Below, piece by piece: positions 42,039 to 50,912 of a DNA stretch of 64,000 nucleotides. How positions within the stretch are numbered: position 1 is the stretch's first letter; the number at the start of each line of letters is the position of its first letter. The position numbers and the translations under genes were made by a program. The stretch is taken from positions 1 through 64,000 of the forward strand of contig NZ_SDOY01000140.1 in NCBI RefSeq assembly GCF_004117935.1. The letters are read 5' to 3'. Source of the stretch: Streptomyces roseicoloratus. Lineage in GTDB: Bacteria; Actinomycetota; Actinomycetes; Streptomycetales; Streptomycetaceae. A model generated the notes under the pieces. The model made no database searches. It saw only the letters and a program-made list of their open reading frames with translations, and had not been told where the DNA came from.

Positions 42039-42411
42039 GGACTTCCTGTGTCTGTCTGTGGTGGGTCGTGCTGAGGTGGGACGCGGCAAGCTTCGGCGGC
42101 GGTGCGGTGTTTGTCGAATCGCTTTGCCGGGGGCGGCCGTCGGGGCGCCGGGCGGTGCGGTGCTGGGGTGCGGTGCTGGGGGTGCCGGCGGCGCGGTGCT
42201 GGGGGTCGGCGCTGGGGGTGCCGGCGGCGCGGTGCTGGGGTGCGGTCTCGCGCGGGCACCATCGCCCGGTTCCCCGGCAGGCTCGGTCGCCGGCCGGCCT
42301 CGACGGGTCGTGTCGCCGGCCGGCGTCCCGGGCACCCCGGCGGCCTCCTCGGCGCCGCCCGCGTCCTTATCCTTGTTCTCCAGTTCACGAGAGCCAGGGG
42401 GACCTCCAGCG
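42039..42411. other. GNAT-PucR divergent spacer, repeat-rich
   Basis: 373 bp. A dense tract of G-rich repeats lies at 42140-42245 (30-bp copy pair listed separately). The last 150 bp before the PucR start are less biased and carry GTCCTTATCCTTG (42363-42375), a likely promoter or spacer region. I see no gene. Confidence 0.5.
42175..42240. repeat. Two identical 30-bp copies at 36-bp period
   Basis: GCTGGGGGTGCCGGCGGCGC starts both copies (42175-42204 and 42211-42240). The flanking sequence at 42150-42170 and 42241-42250 holds further partial copies of GCGGTGCTGGGG. The tract is strongly G-rich on the plus strand. Confidence 0.85.
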
Positions 42412-43470
42412 GTGCAGGACACGACGGAGACGCAGACGACCTTCCTCGAGGGATACGGCCGGATCATCGCCGAGGCGTCGACCACCGGCCGCCGGCTGAC
42501 CCGGGCCGAGCTGGAGTCACGCCGCGCGCTGGGCGCCCGGGCCGCCGAGGCCGGGCACGGCTGGCGCGGCCTGGTCCGCGCGCACCTCGCGGCCAGTCGC
42601 GTCGGCCGGGGCGGAGCGGCGGACCTGGACAGCGTCCTCAGCGCCGTCGAGCAGGCCGTCGACGCCTTCGCCGAGGGGTACGAGCACGCCCAGCGGCTCG
42701 TCGTGCGGAGGGAGGAGGCAGCCCGTCGCGAGTTCATCGACGACCTCCTCCACGGCCGCGGCGACCCGGGCCAGCTCGCCGCCCGCTCCGAGAGGTTCGG
42801 GCTGCGTCTGTCCCGTACGCACGCGGTCGCGGTCGCCGAGGGCCCGGCCGCGTACGACGAGACCGACCCGGTGCCGAGGGAGGTGGAGGCCGGGCTCTTC
42901 GCCCGGTTCGAACGGCGGCGCATCCTCTTCACCACCAAGGACGGCCGCATGGTGTGCATCGCGCCGGCCGAACAGGACGAGGTCCTCGTCCACTTCGCCA
43001 AGCACGCGAACGCGGCGACCGACGGCGGCCAGGTCGCGATCGGACGGCCCCGCCGGGGCGCGGGCGGCATCGGCCACAGCTACGAGGAGGCGCTCAACGC
43101 GCTGGACGTCGCCCGCCGCATGGGCTTCGAGGAGCCGCTGCTGCGCGCCGCGGACATGCTGGTCTTTCCCGTTCTGGCCCGTGACCGGCAGGCCCTGGTG
43201 GACTTGGTGGACAACACGCTGGGGCCGCTGGAGCAGGCCCGGGGCGGTGCGCAGCCGATGATCCGCACCCTGATCGCCTACTTCGACACCGGCTGCGTCG
43301 CCACCGAGGCCGCGCGGCGGCTGTCGCTGAGCGTGCGGGCGCTCACGTACCGCCTCGAACGCATCCACACGCTCACCGGCCTCAACCCGAACGACCCGCT
43401 GCACCGCTACACGCTGCACACGGCGGTCATCGGCGCGCGGCTGCTCGACTGGCCTGCCCGGCGGACCTGA
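42412..43470 (+). CDS. PucR-family transcriptional regulator
   Basis: 352 residues. A helical N-terminal domain (1-110) precedes a degenerate GGDEF-like middle (about 130-235) and the C-terminal PucR HTH (about 275-345), with TLIAYFDTGCVATEAARRLSLSVRALTYRLERI and GLNPNDPLHRYTLH. PucR-type activators control purine catabolism or other nitrogen pathways; the target is unknown. I chose GTG 42412 for the AGGGGG upstream; the frame before it encodes only repeats. Divergent from the GNAT gene. Confidence 0.88.
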   Translation: MQDTTETQTTFLEGYGRIIAEASTTGRRLTRAELESRRALGARAAEAGHGWRGLVRAHLAASRVGRGGAADLDSVLSAVEQAVDAFAEGYEHAQRLVVRREEAARREFIDDLLHGRGDPGQLAARSERFGLRLSRTHAVAVAEGPAAYDETDPVPREVEAGLFARFERRRILFTTKDGRMVCIAPAEQDEVLVHFAKHANAATDGGQVAIGRPRRGAGGIGHSYEEALNALDVARRMGFEEPLLRAADMLVFPVLARDRQALVDLVDNTLGPLEQARGGAQPMIRTLIAYFDTGCVATEAARRLSLSVRALTYRLERIHTLTGLNPNDPLHRYTLHTAVIGARLLDWPARRT

Positions 43471-43640
43471 CCCCCGGCTCCGGCCCCGTCCGCCGACCGT
43501 GCGCGGGCGGGCTCGGGCGGGCGTGCGAGGAGCAGGCGCGGGAACGGCGTCGAGGGTGCGGCAACGCTGCCGGGGACCGGCAGTGACCGCCGGTACGCGC
43601 CGATGCGACGATGCGGACGGGAAGGGGGTGGTGCGTCGTG

Positions 43641-45614
43641 ATGCCTCAGCAGGAGGCGTACGGGATCCGGGGCGGGCACATGGTGGTCTGCGGCGACGAC
43701 GGGCTGGCACACCGGCTCGCGGCCGAGCTGCGGGACGTCTACCGCCGCCGGGTCGTCCTGGTCGTTCCCGGCGACCGGGAGGAGGAGCTGCCGGACCCGC
43801 GGCCGGTTCCGCGGTTCCCCGCGGCGGGGCTGCGGGGCAGGTTCGGCGGGGCGCTCGGGGCGCGCGGCGGCTCCACGCCGGCAGAAGGGGACGGCCGGGG
43901 GGCGGGGTCGCGTTCGTTACCCGAGGAGTTGCTGGCTGCGGCGCCCACCGAGGAGGTGCTGCTGCGGGCCGGCACGGACCGGGCGACGGCCCTGGCGTTG
44001 CTGTACGAGGACGACGAGACGAATCTGCGGGCCGCGCTCGCCGCCCGTCGGCTGAGTCCGGGGCTGCGGCTCGTGGTGCGGATGTACAACCGGAAGCTGG
44101 GCCAGTACCTGGAGGAACTCCTCGACCAGGTCGTCCTGATGGCCGAGCCCGGGATCGACCGGGCGGCCCTGGAGGCGTCCACGACGGTGCTGTCCGACGC
44201 GGACACGGCGGCGCCCTCGCTCGCGGCCACCGCCGTCGCGGGGACGAGCAAGGTCCTCCAGGCGGACGGCGTGCTGCTGCGGGCCGCCGAGCGGACCCCG
44301 CCGGAGCGGGGCGCGGTGTCCGAGCCCGGCCTCTGCACCCTGGCCCTGCTGTCCTCCACCACGTCCGATCCCGCGGGCGCCGAGGGCTCGGACTCCAGCG
44401 GCCCGTCGGGGCCCGAGCTCCTGCCGGACGACCGTGCCGTGGAGAGCGCGGTGGGGCGCGGCAGCATCGTCCTGGAGACCGTCCGTCACTCCGGGCCGAC
44501 CCTTCCGCCCCGCCGGCTGGCCCGCCGCGGCGCTCCGCTGGGCGAGTTGCTCTCCGCGCGGCTGCGCTGGGCGCTCGCGGGCATCGTCGGCTGTGTCCTC
44601 GCGCTGAGCGTGACCACCACCGTGCTCACCGACGCAGATCCCGTGCACGCCGCGTACGTGACGCTGCTGGACCTGTTCTCCATCAACGACCCGGCCGTCG
44701 GCGAGTCCACCACGCGTCAGGTGCTGCAGCTGCTGTCGGGGCTCGTGGGCCTCGCCCTGCTGCCCCTGCTCGTGGCCGGTGCGCTGGAGGCGCTGGGCAC
44801 CTTCCGGGCCGCCGGGGCGCTGCGCCGGCCGCCGCGCGGTCTGTCCGGGCACGTCGTCCTGCTCGGTCTGGGCAAGATCGGCACCCGCGTCCTCGTCCGG
44901 CTGCGGGAGCTCGACATCCCGGTCGTCTGCGTCGAGGAGGACCCCGACGCCCGGGGCGTTCCCCTCGCCCGCGGCCTCGGCGTGCCCGTCGTCCTCGGCG
45001 ACGTCACCGACGAGGGCGTGCTCGAAGCGGCGAAGGTCCAGCGCGCGCACGCCCTCCTCGCCCTGACCAGCTCCGACACGACCAATCTGGAGGCCACCCT
45101 CTACGCCCGCACGCTCAAGAACGACCTGAGGGTGGCGCTGCGGCTGTACGACGACGCGTTCGCCACCGCCGTCCACCGCACCCTGCGCACGGCGCACCCG
45201 GACGCCCTCACCCGCAGCCGCAGCGTCACCCATCTCGCCGCGCCGGCGTTCGCCGGGGCCATGATGGGCCGCCAGATCCTCGGCGCCGTCCCCGTGGAGC
45301 GCCGGGTCCTGGTCTTCGCCGCCCTCGTCGTGGCCGGGCACCCGCAGCTCGAAGGCCGTACGGTCGCCGAGGCGTTCCGGCCGGGGACCTGGCGCGTCCT
45401 GGCGCTCGACACCGCCGAGCCGGCGGCCCGCCGCCCGGACCTGGCCAACCCCGACGTCACCGGTGAGCAGCCGCAGCTGCTGTGGGACCTCCACCCGGGC
45501 TACGTGCTCCGCCCGCAGGACCGCGTCGTCGTCGCGGCGACCCGTCAGGGCCTCGCCGAACTCCTCGGAACCGCGCCGTCCGACCGGCCGTCCCCCCGTC
45601 CGGCCCGGCCGTGA
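43641..45614 (+). CDS. RCK/TrkA ion-channel-like protein (TTA codon)
   Basis: 657 residues. A first TrkA-N-like Rossmann domain (about 10-170; MVVCGDDGLAHRLAAEL start) precedes two membrane helices (about 320-345 and 378-400). A second TrkA-N domain begins GHVVLLGLGKIGTRVL (about 420), followed by a TrkA-C-like end. The loop between the helices (TLLDLFSIND) lacks a TVGYG filter, so it need not be a K+ channel; the layout resembles CASTOR/POLLUX-type proteins. Codon 93 (43917-43919) is TTA, predicting bldA-dependent translation. ATG 43641 was chosen; an upstream GTG is possible. Confidence 0.85.
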   Translation: MPQQEAYGIRGGHMVVCGDDGLAHRLAAELRDVYRRRVVLVVPGDREEELPDPRPVPRFPAAGLRGRFGGALGARGGSTPAEGDGRGAGSRSLPEELLAAAPTEEVLLRAGTDRATALALLYEDDETNLRAALAARRLSPGLRLVVRMYNRKLGQYLEELLDQVVLMAEPGIDRAALEASTTVLSDADTAAPSLAATAVAGTSKVLQADGVLLRAAERTPPERGAVSEPGLCTLALLSSTTSDPAGAEGSDSSGPSGPELLPDDRAVESAVGRGSIVLETVRHSGPTLPPRRLARRGAPLGELLSARLRWALAGIVGCVLALSVTTTVLTDADPVHAAYVTLLDLFSINDPAVGESTTRQVLQLLSGLVGLALLPLLVAGALEALGTFRAAGALRRPPRGLSGHVVLLGLGKIGTRVLVRLRELDIPVVCVEEDPDARGVPLARGLGVPVVLGDVTDEGVLEAAKVQRAHALLALTSSDTTNLEATLYARTLKNDLRVALRLYDDAFATAVHRTLRTAHPDALTRSRSVTHLAAPAFAGAMMGRQILGAVPVERRVLVFAALVVAGHPQLEGRTVAEAFRPGTWRVLALDTAEPAARRPDLANPDVTGEQPQLLWDLHPGYVLRPQDRVVVAATRQGLAELLGTAPSDRPSPRPARP

Positions 45615-45627
45615 CGCCCGGCACGCG

Positions 45628-45655
45628 GACCGCCGGCCGGGGAGGCCGGGCGGTC
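45628..45655. terminator. Imperfect hairpin between convergent genes
   Basis: GACCGCCGGCC pairs with GGCCGGGCGGTC with one bulged base. It sits between the stops at 45614 and 45654 and just overlaps the latter. Confidence 0.6.
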
Positions 45656-46307
45656 ACGGTTCGATGAGGCCGGCGCGGATGGCGTAGCGGGTGAGTTCCA
45701 GGCGGTCGCGCAGACCGAGCTTCTGGAGCAGGTTGGCGCGGTGGCGTTCGACGGTCTTGGCGCTGATGACGAGGAGGTCGCCGATCTCCTTGGAGGTGTG
45801 GCCCTCGGCGACGAGTTTGAGGATCTCCTCCTCGCGTTCGGTGATGGGGCGGGCGGGCAGCGGGTCGCCTCTGCGGGCGCGGTCGAGATAGCTGCGGATG
45901 AGGGTGGTCTCGACGCCGGGGTAGATGAAGGGCTCGTCGCGCAGGGCGGAGCGGCAGGCCTCGACGAGGTCGCGGTCGGCGACGGACTTGAGGACGTAGC
46001 CGGAGGCGCCGGCCCGGAGCGCTTCGAAGAAGTACTGCTCGTTGTCGTACATCGTCAGCATCAGGGTGCGCAGGTCCGGGCGGATCCGGGCGAGTTCGCG
46101 GGCGGCCTGGAGGCCGGTCCGGCGCGGCATGGCGATGTCGAGGATGGCCAGGTCGACGTCCTGCTCGCGGGCCTGGGCGACGGCCTCGGACCCGTCGGCG
46201 GCCTCGGCGACGACGGTGAGGTCCGGTTCGGCGTCGAGGATGAGGCGTACGCCGCGGCGGACCAGGGCGTGGTCGTCGGCGAGCAGGATGCGGGCCGGTC
46301 CGGTCAT
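45654..46307 (-). CDS. NarL/FixJ-family response regulator
   Basis: 217 residues. Receiver (1-120): ILLADDHALVR with the acidic pair, phospho-acceptor Asp in DLAILDIAMPR and Lys in YVLKSV. LuxR-type HTH (about 150-212): ITEREEEILKLVAEGHTSKEIGDLLVISAKTVERHRANLLQKLG. The partner kinase gene overlaps it upstream by four bases (ATGA). Targets are unknown, but the adjacent K+ transport genes are candidates. Confidence 0.94.
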   Translation of the reverse strand: MTGPARILLADDHALVRRGVRLILDAEPDLTVVAEAADGSEAVAQAREQDVDLAILDIAMPRRTGLQAARELARIRPDLRTLMLTMYDNEQYFFEALRAGASGYVLKSVADRDLVEACRSALRDEPFIYPGVETTLIRSYLDRARRGDPLPARPITEREEEILKLVAEGHTSKEIGDLLVISAKTVERHRANLLQKLGLRDRLELTRYAIRAGLIEP

Positions 46308-47275
46308 CGGGCGTTCTCCCGGGAGTGTCGTTCGGTGGTGCTGTTCGTGACGTCGAGTCGTACCTGCGCGCCGCCGCCCGGTCCGGCGCCGATGCGGAGT
46401 TCCGCGCCGACGAGCAGGGCGCGCTCGCGCATGCCGCGGATGCCGGCGCCTTCCGGCGCCCGTCCGATGCCCCGGCCGTCGTCGCGGACCAGCAGGCCCA
46501 CTCCCCCGCCGGGCAGGGTGCGCAGGTGGAGCTCGACCGCGCGGGCGCCGGAATGGCGGGCGGTGTTGGTGAGCGCCTCCTGGGCGATGCGGTAGAAGAC
46601 CAGCTCGGTCGCCGGGTCCAGCTGCGGCAGGCCGGGCGTGATGTGGGTGGTCACGCTCAGTCGGGAGGTGGCGAACTCGGCGGCGAGGGCGCGCAGGGCG
46701 CTGTGGAGGCCGAGTTCCTCGAGGACTCCCGGGCGCAGGCGGCGGGCGATGCGGCGGATCTCGTCGAGGCCGGCGCGGGTGGTCTCCTGGGCCTGCAGGA
46801 GGTCCTCGCGTACGGCCGCGGGGGCGTGGTCGGCCGTGTGCTTGAGCTGGAGCAGTACGGCGGTGAGGGTCTGGCCGACCTCGTCGTGGAGTTCCTGGGC
46901 GATGCGCCGGCGTTCGGCCTCCTGCGCGGACAGGACCCGGCCGGAGCTGGCGGCCCGTTCGGATTCGAGGCGGGCGAGCATCGCGTTGAAGGTCTTGGTC
47001 AGTTCGGCGATCTCACCGGTGCCGCTGACGGCGGCGCGCTGGCCGGGGTGCAGCAGGTCCGCCGTGGCCATGGCGCGGGTGAGGCGCTGGAGCGGGGCGA
47101 GGCCGATCCGGAGCAGGACGGCGTTGGCGATCAGCATGGCCACCAGTCCGGCGACCAGGACCAGGCCTTCGGCGAACGCCACGGGGGTGGAGACGGTGAC
47201 GGGTCCGAAGAGCAGCAGGACGGCCGCGATCAGGACGGCGGCGTTGAGGAGGAAGATCCGCCAGTACAGCGACAT
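46304..47275 (-). CDS. NarL-type sensor histidine kinase
   Basis: 323 residues. Two membrane helices near the N-terminus (about 8-28 and 34-55) have almost no extracytoplasmic loop, so sensing is likely within the membrane or cytoplasm. A HAMP linker (about 56-110) precedes HisKA_3 with the phosphorylated His in AQELHDEVGQTLT. The HATPase carries RIAQEALTNTARHS and DDGRGIG. It signals to the overlapping response regulator. Divergent from the KhtT/KhtU-like pair (267-bp gap). Confidence 0.94.
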   Translation of the reverse strand: MSLYWRIFLLNAAVLIAAVLLLFGPVTVSTPVAFAEGLVLVAGLVAMLIANAVLLRIGLAPLQRLTRAMATADLLHPGQRAAVSGTGEIAELTKTFNAMLARLESERAASSGRVLSAQEAERRRIAQELHDEVGQTLTAVLLQLKHTADHAPAAVREDLLQAQETTRAGLDEIRRIARRLRPGVLEELGLHSALRALAAEFATSRLSVTTHITPGLPQLDPATELVFYRIAQEALTNTARHSGARAVELHLRTLPGGGVGLLVRDDGRGIGRAPEGAGIRGMRERALLVGAELRIGAGPGGGAQVRLDVTNSTTERHSRENAR

Positions 47276-47542
47276 GTCCGTGCCTTTCTCGGTGGGCTCC
47301 CACCTTCACTGTCGCCGCCGTGCAGCCGTGCCGTCATCCGGGGCCCGACCCGCGCCGGCGCAGACTGCCCCGCACCAGCCTCGCGCCTGGTGGCACGGCC
47401 TGTCCATCCGTGGCGACACCCATGTCCGGGCCGTTCGCGCACCTGGCACCATGTTTCTGGCCGCGCCGGATCATTGTCCGATTTTCGCGGCACATCGCAC
47501 CACCAATCATCGAGAGATCGACGGAACAGAAGGGGATGGGCT

Positions 47543-48028
47543 GTGCCTGCTCCACGGATGAGCACCACGCCGCTGCCCGGCATCGGCGTGCAGTACGACC
47601 TCACGACACGGGAACACCAGCATCTGTCGGTGATCGCTCACCTGGACGGGACGCGTACGGTCAACGTCTACCGCTCGGACGACCCGGACGCCTGTGCCCA
47701 GTCGCTGCACCTGACGAACGGCGAGACGGCCGCGCTGATCGACGCGCTGATGCCCGCGCACCACAGCCCGAACCTGCTGTCGACGACGGGCCTGGGTCTG
47801 GTCGCGGAGCGCATCGAGCTGTCCTCGACGTCGCACTGGAACGGCCGGACCCTGGGTGAGACGCGGATGCGGACCGAGACCGGCGCGTCCCTCGTGGCCG
47901 TGCTGCGCCGGGCGGAGGCGATCCCGTCCCCCACTCCGGCGTTCCGGCTGGCCGGCGGGGACACCCTGATCGTGATCGGCACCCGCGAGGGCGTCGAGGC
48001 GGCCGCCGCGATTCTCGGACGGGAGTGA
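47543..48028 (+). CDS. KhtT-like regulatory subunit of K+/H+ antiporter (TrkA-C)
   Basis: 161 residues. An N-terminal part begins PLPGIGVQYDLTTREHQHLSVI. A TrkA-C domain follows (about 90-160), with TGASLVAVLRRAEAIPSPTP and GGDTLIVIGTREGVEAAAAI. In Bacillus the matching KhtT protein gates the KhtU antiporter and binds c-di-AMP. The transporter gene starts two bases after this stop, so they form one unit. GTG 47543 has AGGGG seven bases upstream; ATG 47558 is an alternative. Confidence 0.88.
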   Translation: MPAPRMSTTPLPGIGVQYDLTTREHQHLSVIAHLDGTRTVNVYRSDDPDACAQSLHLTNGETAALIDALMPAHHSPNLLSTTGLGLVAERIELSSTSHWNGRTLGETRMRTETGASLVAVLRRAEAIPSPTPAFRLAGGDTLIVIGTREGVEAAAAILGRE

Positions 48029-48029
48029 C

Positions 48030-49268
48030 GTGCACTCCTCCGCTCTGTTCCTGATCGAGTTCGGTGCCATCATCCTCGGACTCGGTCTGCTGGGGCGCCT
48101 GGCCGGGCGCCTCCAGTTCTCCCCCATACCCCTGTACCTGCTGGCGGGTCTCGCGTTCGGCGAGGGCGGTCTGCTGCCGCTCGGCGCGAGCGAGGAGTTC
48201 GTCGCGATCGGCGCCGAGATCGGCGTCATCCTGCTGCTCCTGATGCTGGGCCTGGAGTACACGGCCAGCGACCTGGTCTCCAATCTCAAGACGCAGTACC
48301 CGGCGGGTCTGGTCGACTTCACCCTGAACGCCGTACCGGGCGCGCTGGCCGCGCTGCTGATGGGCTGGGGACCGGTGGCGGCGGTCGTGCTGGCCGGCGT
48401 CACCTGGATCTCGTCGTCCGGCGTCATCGCCAAGGTGATGGGCGATCTGGGGCGCCTCGGCAACCGTGAGACGCCGGTCATCCTCAGCGTCCTGGTCCTC
48501 GAGGACCTCGCCATGGCGGTCTATCTGCCCATCATCACCGCCCTGCTGGCCGGTGTGAGCCTGGCGGCCGGCAGCGCCACCCTGGCGATCGCGCTCGCCG
48601 TGGCCGGGGCGGTCCTGTTCGTCGCCGTCCGCTACGGGCGTCTGATCTCCCGGTTCGTGTCCAGCGACGACCCCGAGAAGCTCCTTCTCGTGGTCCTCGG
48701 TCTGACGCTGCTGGTGGCGGGCATCGCCCAGCAGCTGCAGGTCTCCGCCGCCGTCGGCGCGTTCCTGGTCGGCATCGCGCTGTCGGGCGAGGTCGCGGAG
48801 GGCACGCACACGCTGCTGAGCCCGCTGCGTGACCTGTTCGCCGCCGTGTTCTTCGTGTTCTTCGGCCTGCACACCGACCCGGCCAGCATCCCGCCCGTGA
48901 TCCTGCCCGCGCTCGCCCTCGCCGTCGTCACCGCCCTGACGAAGATCGCCACCGGCTACTGGGCCGCCAAGCGCGCCGGCGTCGGCGTGAAGGGCCGCTG
49001 GCGGGCCGGCGGAACCCTGGTCGCGCGCGGCGAGTTCTCCATCGTCATCGCCGGCCTCGCCGTCAGCGCCAGCGTCGAACCGGCGCTGGGCCCGCTGGCC
49101 ACGGCGTACGTGCTCGTCCTCGTGGTGATCGGTCCGCTGACCGCCCGCTACACCGAGCCCGTCGCCGCGTGGATCGCCGAGCGCCGCAACCCCGGCGGGC
49201 CGGACGCCGTGGTGCCGGCCGCCCCGGCGCGGGCGGTCCCGGACCAGGACCCCGCCGGCCGCGTCTGA
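48030..49268 (+). CDS. KhtU-like CPA2 cation:proton antiporter
   Basis: 412 residues with about twelve membrane helices. CPA2 features include FSPIPLYLLAGLAFGEGGLL, LLLLMLGLEYTASDL, a helix-break segment SSSGVIAKVMGDLG with nearby VLVLEDLAMAVYLP, and VARGEFSIVIAGL near the end. It should exchange K+ for H+, controlled by the KhtT-like partner. Start GTG 48030. The C-terminal 30 residues are a Pro/Ala tail without a domain. Confidence 0.9.
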   Translation: MHSSALFLIEFGAIILGLGLLGRLAGRLQFSPIPLYLLAGLAFGEGGLLPLGASEEFVAIGAEIGVILLLLMLGLEYTASDLVSNLKTQYPAGLVDFTLNAVPGALAALLMGWGPVAAVVLAGVTWISSSGVIAKVMGDLGRLGNRETPVILSVLVLEDLAMAVYLPIITALLAGVSLAAGSATLAIALAVAGAVLFVAVRYGRLISRFVSSDDPEKLLLVVLGLTLLVAGIAQQLQVSAAVGAFLVGIALSGEVAEGTHTLLSPLRDLFAAVFFVFFGLHTDPASIPPVILPALALAVVTALTKIATGYWAAKRAGVGVKGRWRAGGTLVARGEFSIVIAGLAVSASVEPALGPLATAYVLVLVVIGPLTARYTEPVAAWIAERRNPGGPDAVVPAAPARAVPDQDPAGRV

Positions 49269-49304
49269 CGCGGAAGGACCCGGGTCCGTCCTGACGGACC
49301 GGAG

Positions 49305-49345
49305 GCGGCGGTGACCGGTACGCGGAGCGTGCCGGTCACCGCCGC
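49305..49345. terminator. Hairpin terminator between convergent antiporter genes
   Basis: A 19-bp stem (49305-49323 with 49327-49345) with one G-T wobble and a 3-base loop. It lies between the stops at 49268 and 49370. Confidence 0.85.
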
Positions 49346-49369
49346 TTCGGCGTCCGGCCCGGTGTCCGC

Positions 49370-50881
49370 TCAGGCCGCGGGAGGCTCGAGGTGGCCGTGC
49401 TCGCCGAGCCAGCGGGCGAGTTTGCCGCGCCGTCCGATGGCGCGCAGGCGCCGCTCCGCGGCTTCCCTGACGCCCGGTGTGGTCACCAGGAGCAGCTGGT
49501 CACCGGTCCGCAGCACGGTGTCCGGGCGGGGCACGAGGGTGACGCCGTCGCGGACGACGAGCGTGATCACGGTCGGCGGCGGCAGGCGCAGCTCGGTGAC
49601 GGTGACGCCGTGGAGCCGTGACCCCGGCGGGATGGCGACGGTGAGGAGGTCGGCGTCCAGGACGTCCAGCGGCGCGGCTTCGACCTGGATCTCGCGCAGC
49701 GCGCCGTACCGGGTCAGCCGCAGCAGGCGCGCCGCGGCGGGCAGGGTGGGGCCCTGGATCAGGGTGAAGACCACCACCAGCACGAAGACGATGTTCAGCA
49801 GGTGCGGGGCGCCGTCGACGGCCGCGACGATGGGGAAGGTCGCGAGGACGATGGGGACGGCGCCGCGCAGACCGGCCCAGGAGACGAACGCCTGCTCCCG
49901 CCACGGCGTACGGAAGAAGGCCAGGCAGGCGGCGACCGACACCGGCCGGGCGACGAGGAGCAGCACGAGGCCGACGGCGAGGGCGGGCAGGACCGCGGAG
50001 GGGAGTTCGCTGGGGTCGACGAGCAGGCCGAGCATGACGAACAGGCCGATCTGGGCGAGCCAGCCGGTGCCCTCGGCGAACGAGCGGGTCGCGGCCCGGT
50101 GCGGGAGCCGCGAGTTGCCCAGGACGAGCCCGGCCAGGTACGCGGCGATGATGCCGCTGGCGTTCGCGGCGCCGCCCGCGGCGAAGGCGATGACGCCGAA
50201 GCCGACGGTGGCCAGTGGGTAGAGGCCGGTGGCGGGCAGCGCGATGTGGCGGAGGGCGGCGACGCCGATCCGGCCGATCAGCAGGCCGAGCAGGCCGCCG
50301 GCCACCAGCTGGTAGAGGACGTTCCCGGCGATGACGGCCGGCGCGGGCAGGTCGGCCGTGGCGGTGGAGAACACCAGCACCAGGATGATCGTCGGGGCGT
50401 CGTTGAAGCCGGATTCCGCTTCGAGCAGTCCGGTGACCTTCCGGGGCAGCGGCAGCGAGCGCAGCACGGCGAACGTGGCGGCGGCGTCGGTGGAGGACAC
50501 GATCGCGCCGAGCAGCAGGGCCAGGTGCCAGTCCATGCCGAGGAGGAGGTGCGCCCCGGCGCCGGTGACGACCACCGAGACGGCGACGCCGGCGGTGGCG
50601 AGGACTCCGGCCGGTGCCAGCAGGCGCCGTACGTCGGCCCAGCGGGTGGTCAGTCCGCCCTCGACGAGGATGACCGCCAGGCCGGCGGTGCCGAGGGACT
50701 GCGCGAGCCGGACGTCGTCGAACTCGATGCCGACGACGTCCTCGCCGGCGAGGACGCCGACGGCCAGGAAGAACAGCAGGCTGGGCAGGCCGATCCGGTG
50801 GGCGGCGCGGGCGGCGGCGATGCTGGCCATGAGGACGCTGCCGCCGACCAGCAGCACCGGGTACAGCTGCTGCAGCGTCAC
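49370..50881 (-). CDS. CPA1 potassium/proton antiporter with TrkA-C tail (CvrA/NhaP2-like)
   Basis: 503 residues. Twelve or so helices span about 5-395, with GIEFDDVRLAQSLGTAGLAVILVEGGL, ASTDAAATF-type and SWAGLRGAVPIVLA motifs that mark the CvrA/NhaP2 branch. A cytoplasmic TrkA-C domain (about 415-490) begins LLTVAIPPGSRLHGVTVTELRLP and includes RTGDQLLLVTT. It should exchange K+ for H+ under alkaline or osmotic stress. The ion is inferred from the family. Convergent with the KhtU-like gene. Confidence 0.9.
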   Translation of the reverse strand: MTLQQLYPVLLVGGSVLMASIAAARAAHRIGLPSLLFFLAVGVLAGEDVVGIEFDDVRLAQSLGTAGLAVILVEGGLTTRWADVRRLLAPAGVLATAGVAVSVVVTGAGAHLLLGMDWHLALLLGAIVSSTDAAATFAVLRSLPLPRKVTGLLEAESGFNDAPTIILVLVFSTATADLPAPAVIAGNVLYQLVAGGLLGLLIGRIGVAALRHIALPATGLYPLATVGFGVIAFAAGGAANASGIIAAYLAGLVLGNSRLPHRAATRSFAEGTGWLAQIGLFVMLGLLVDPSELPSAVLPALAVGLVLLLVARPVSVAACLAFFRTPWREQAFVSWAGLRGAVPIVLATFPIVAAVDGAPHLLNIVFVLVVVFTLIQGPTLPAAARLLRLTRYGALREIQVEAAPLDVLDADLLTVAIPPGSRLHGVTVTELRLPPPTVITLVVRDGVTLVPRPDTVLRTGDQLLLVTTPGVREAAERRLRAIGRRGKLARWLGEHGHLEPPAA

Positions 50882-50912
50882 CGTCGCTCCCGGCGTACGG
50901 GCCAGGGCGGAG

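Noticed and set aside
43641..45614. Selective K+ channel
   Set aside because: The loop between the two membrane helices has no TVGYG-like filter.
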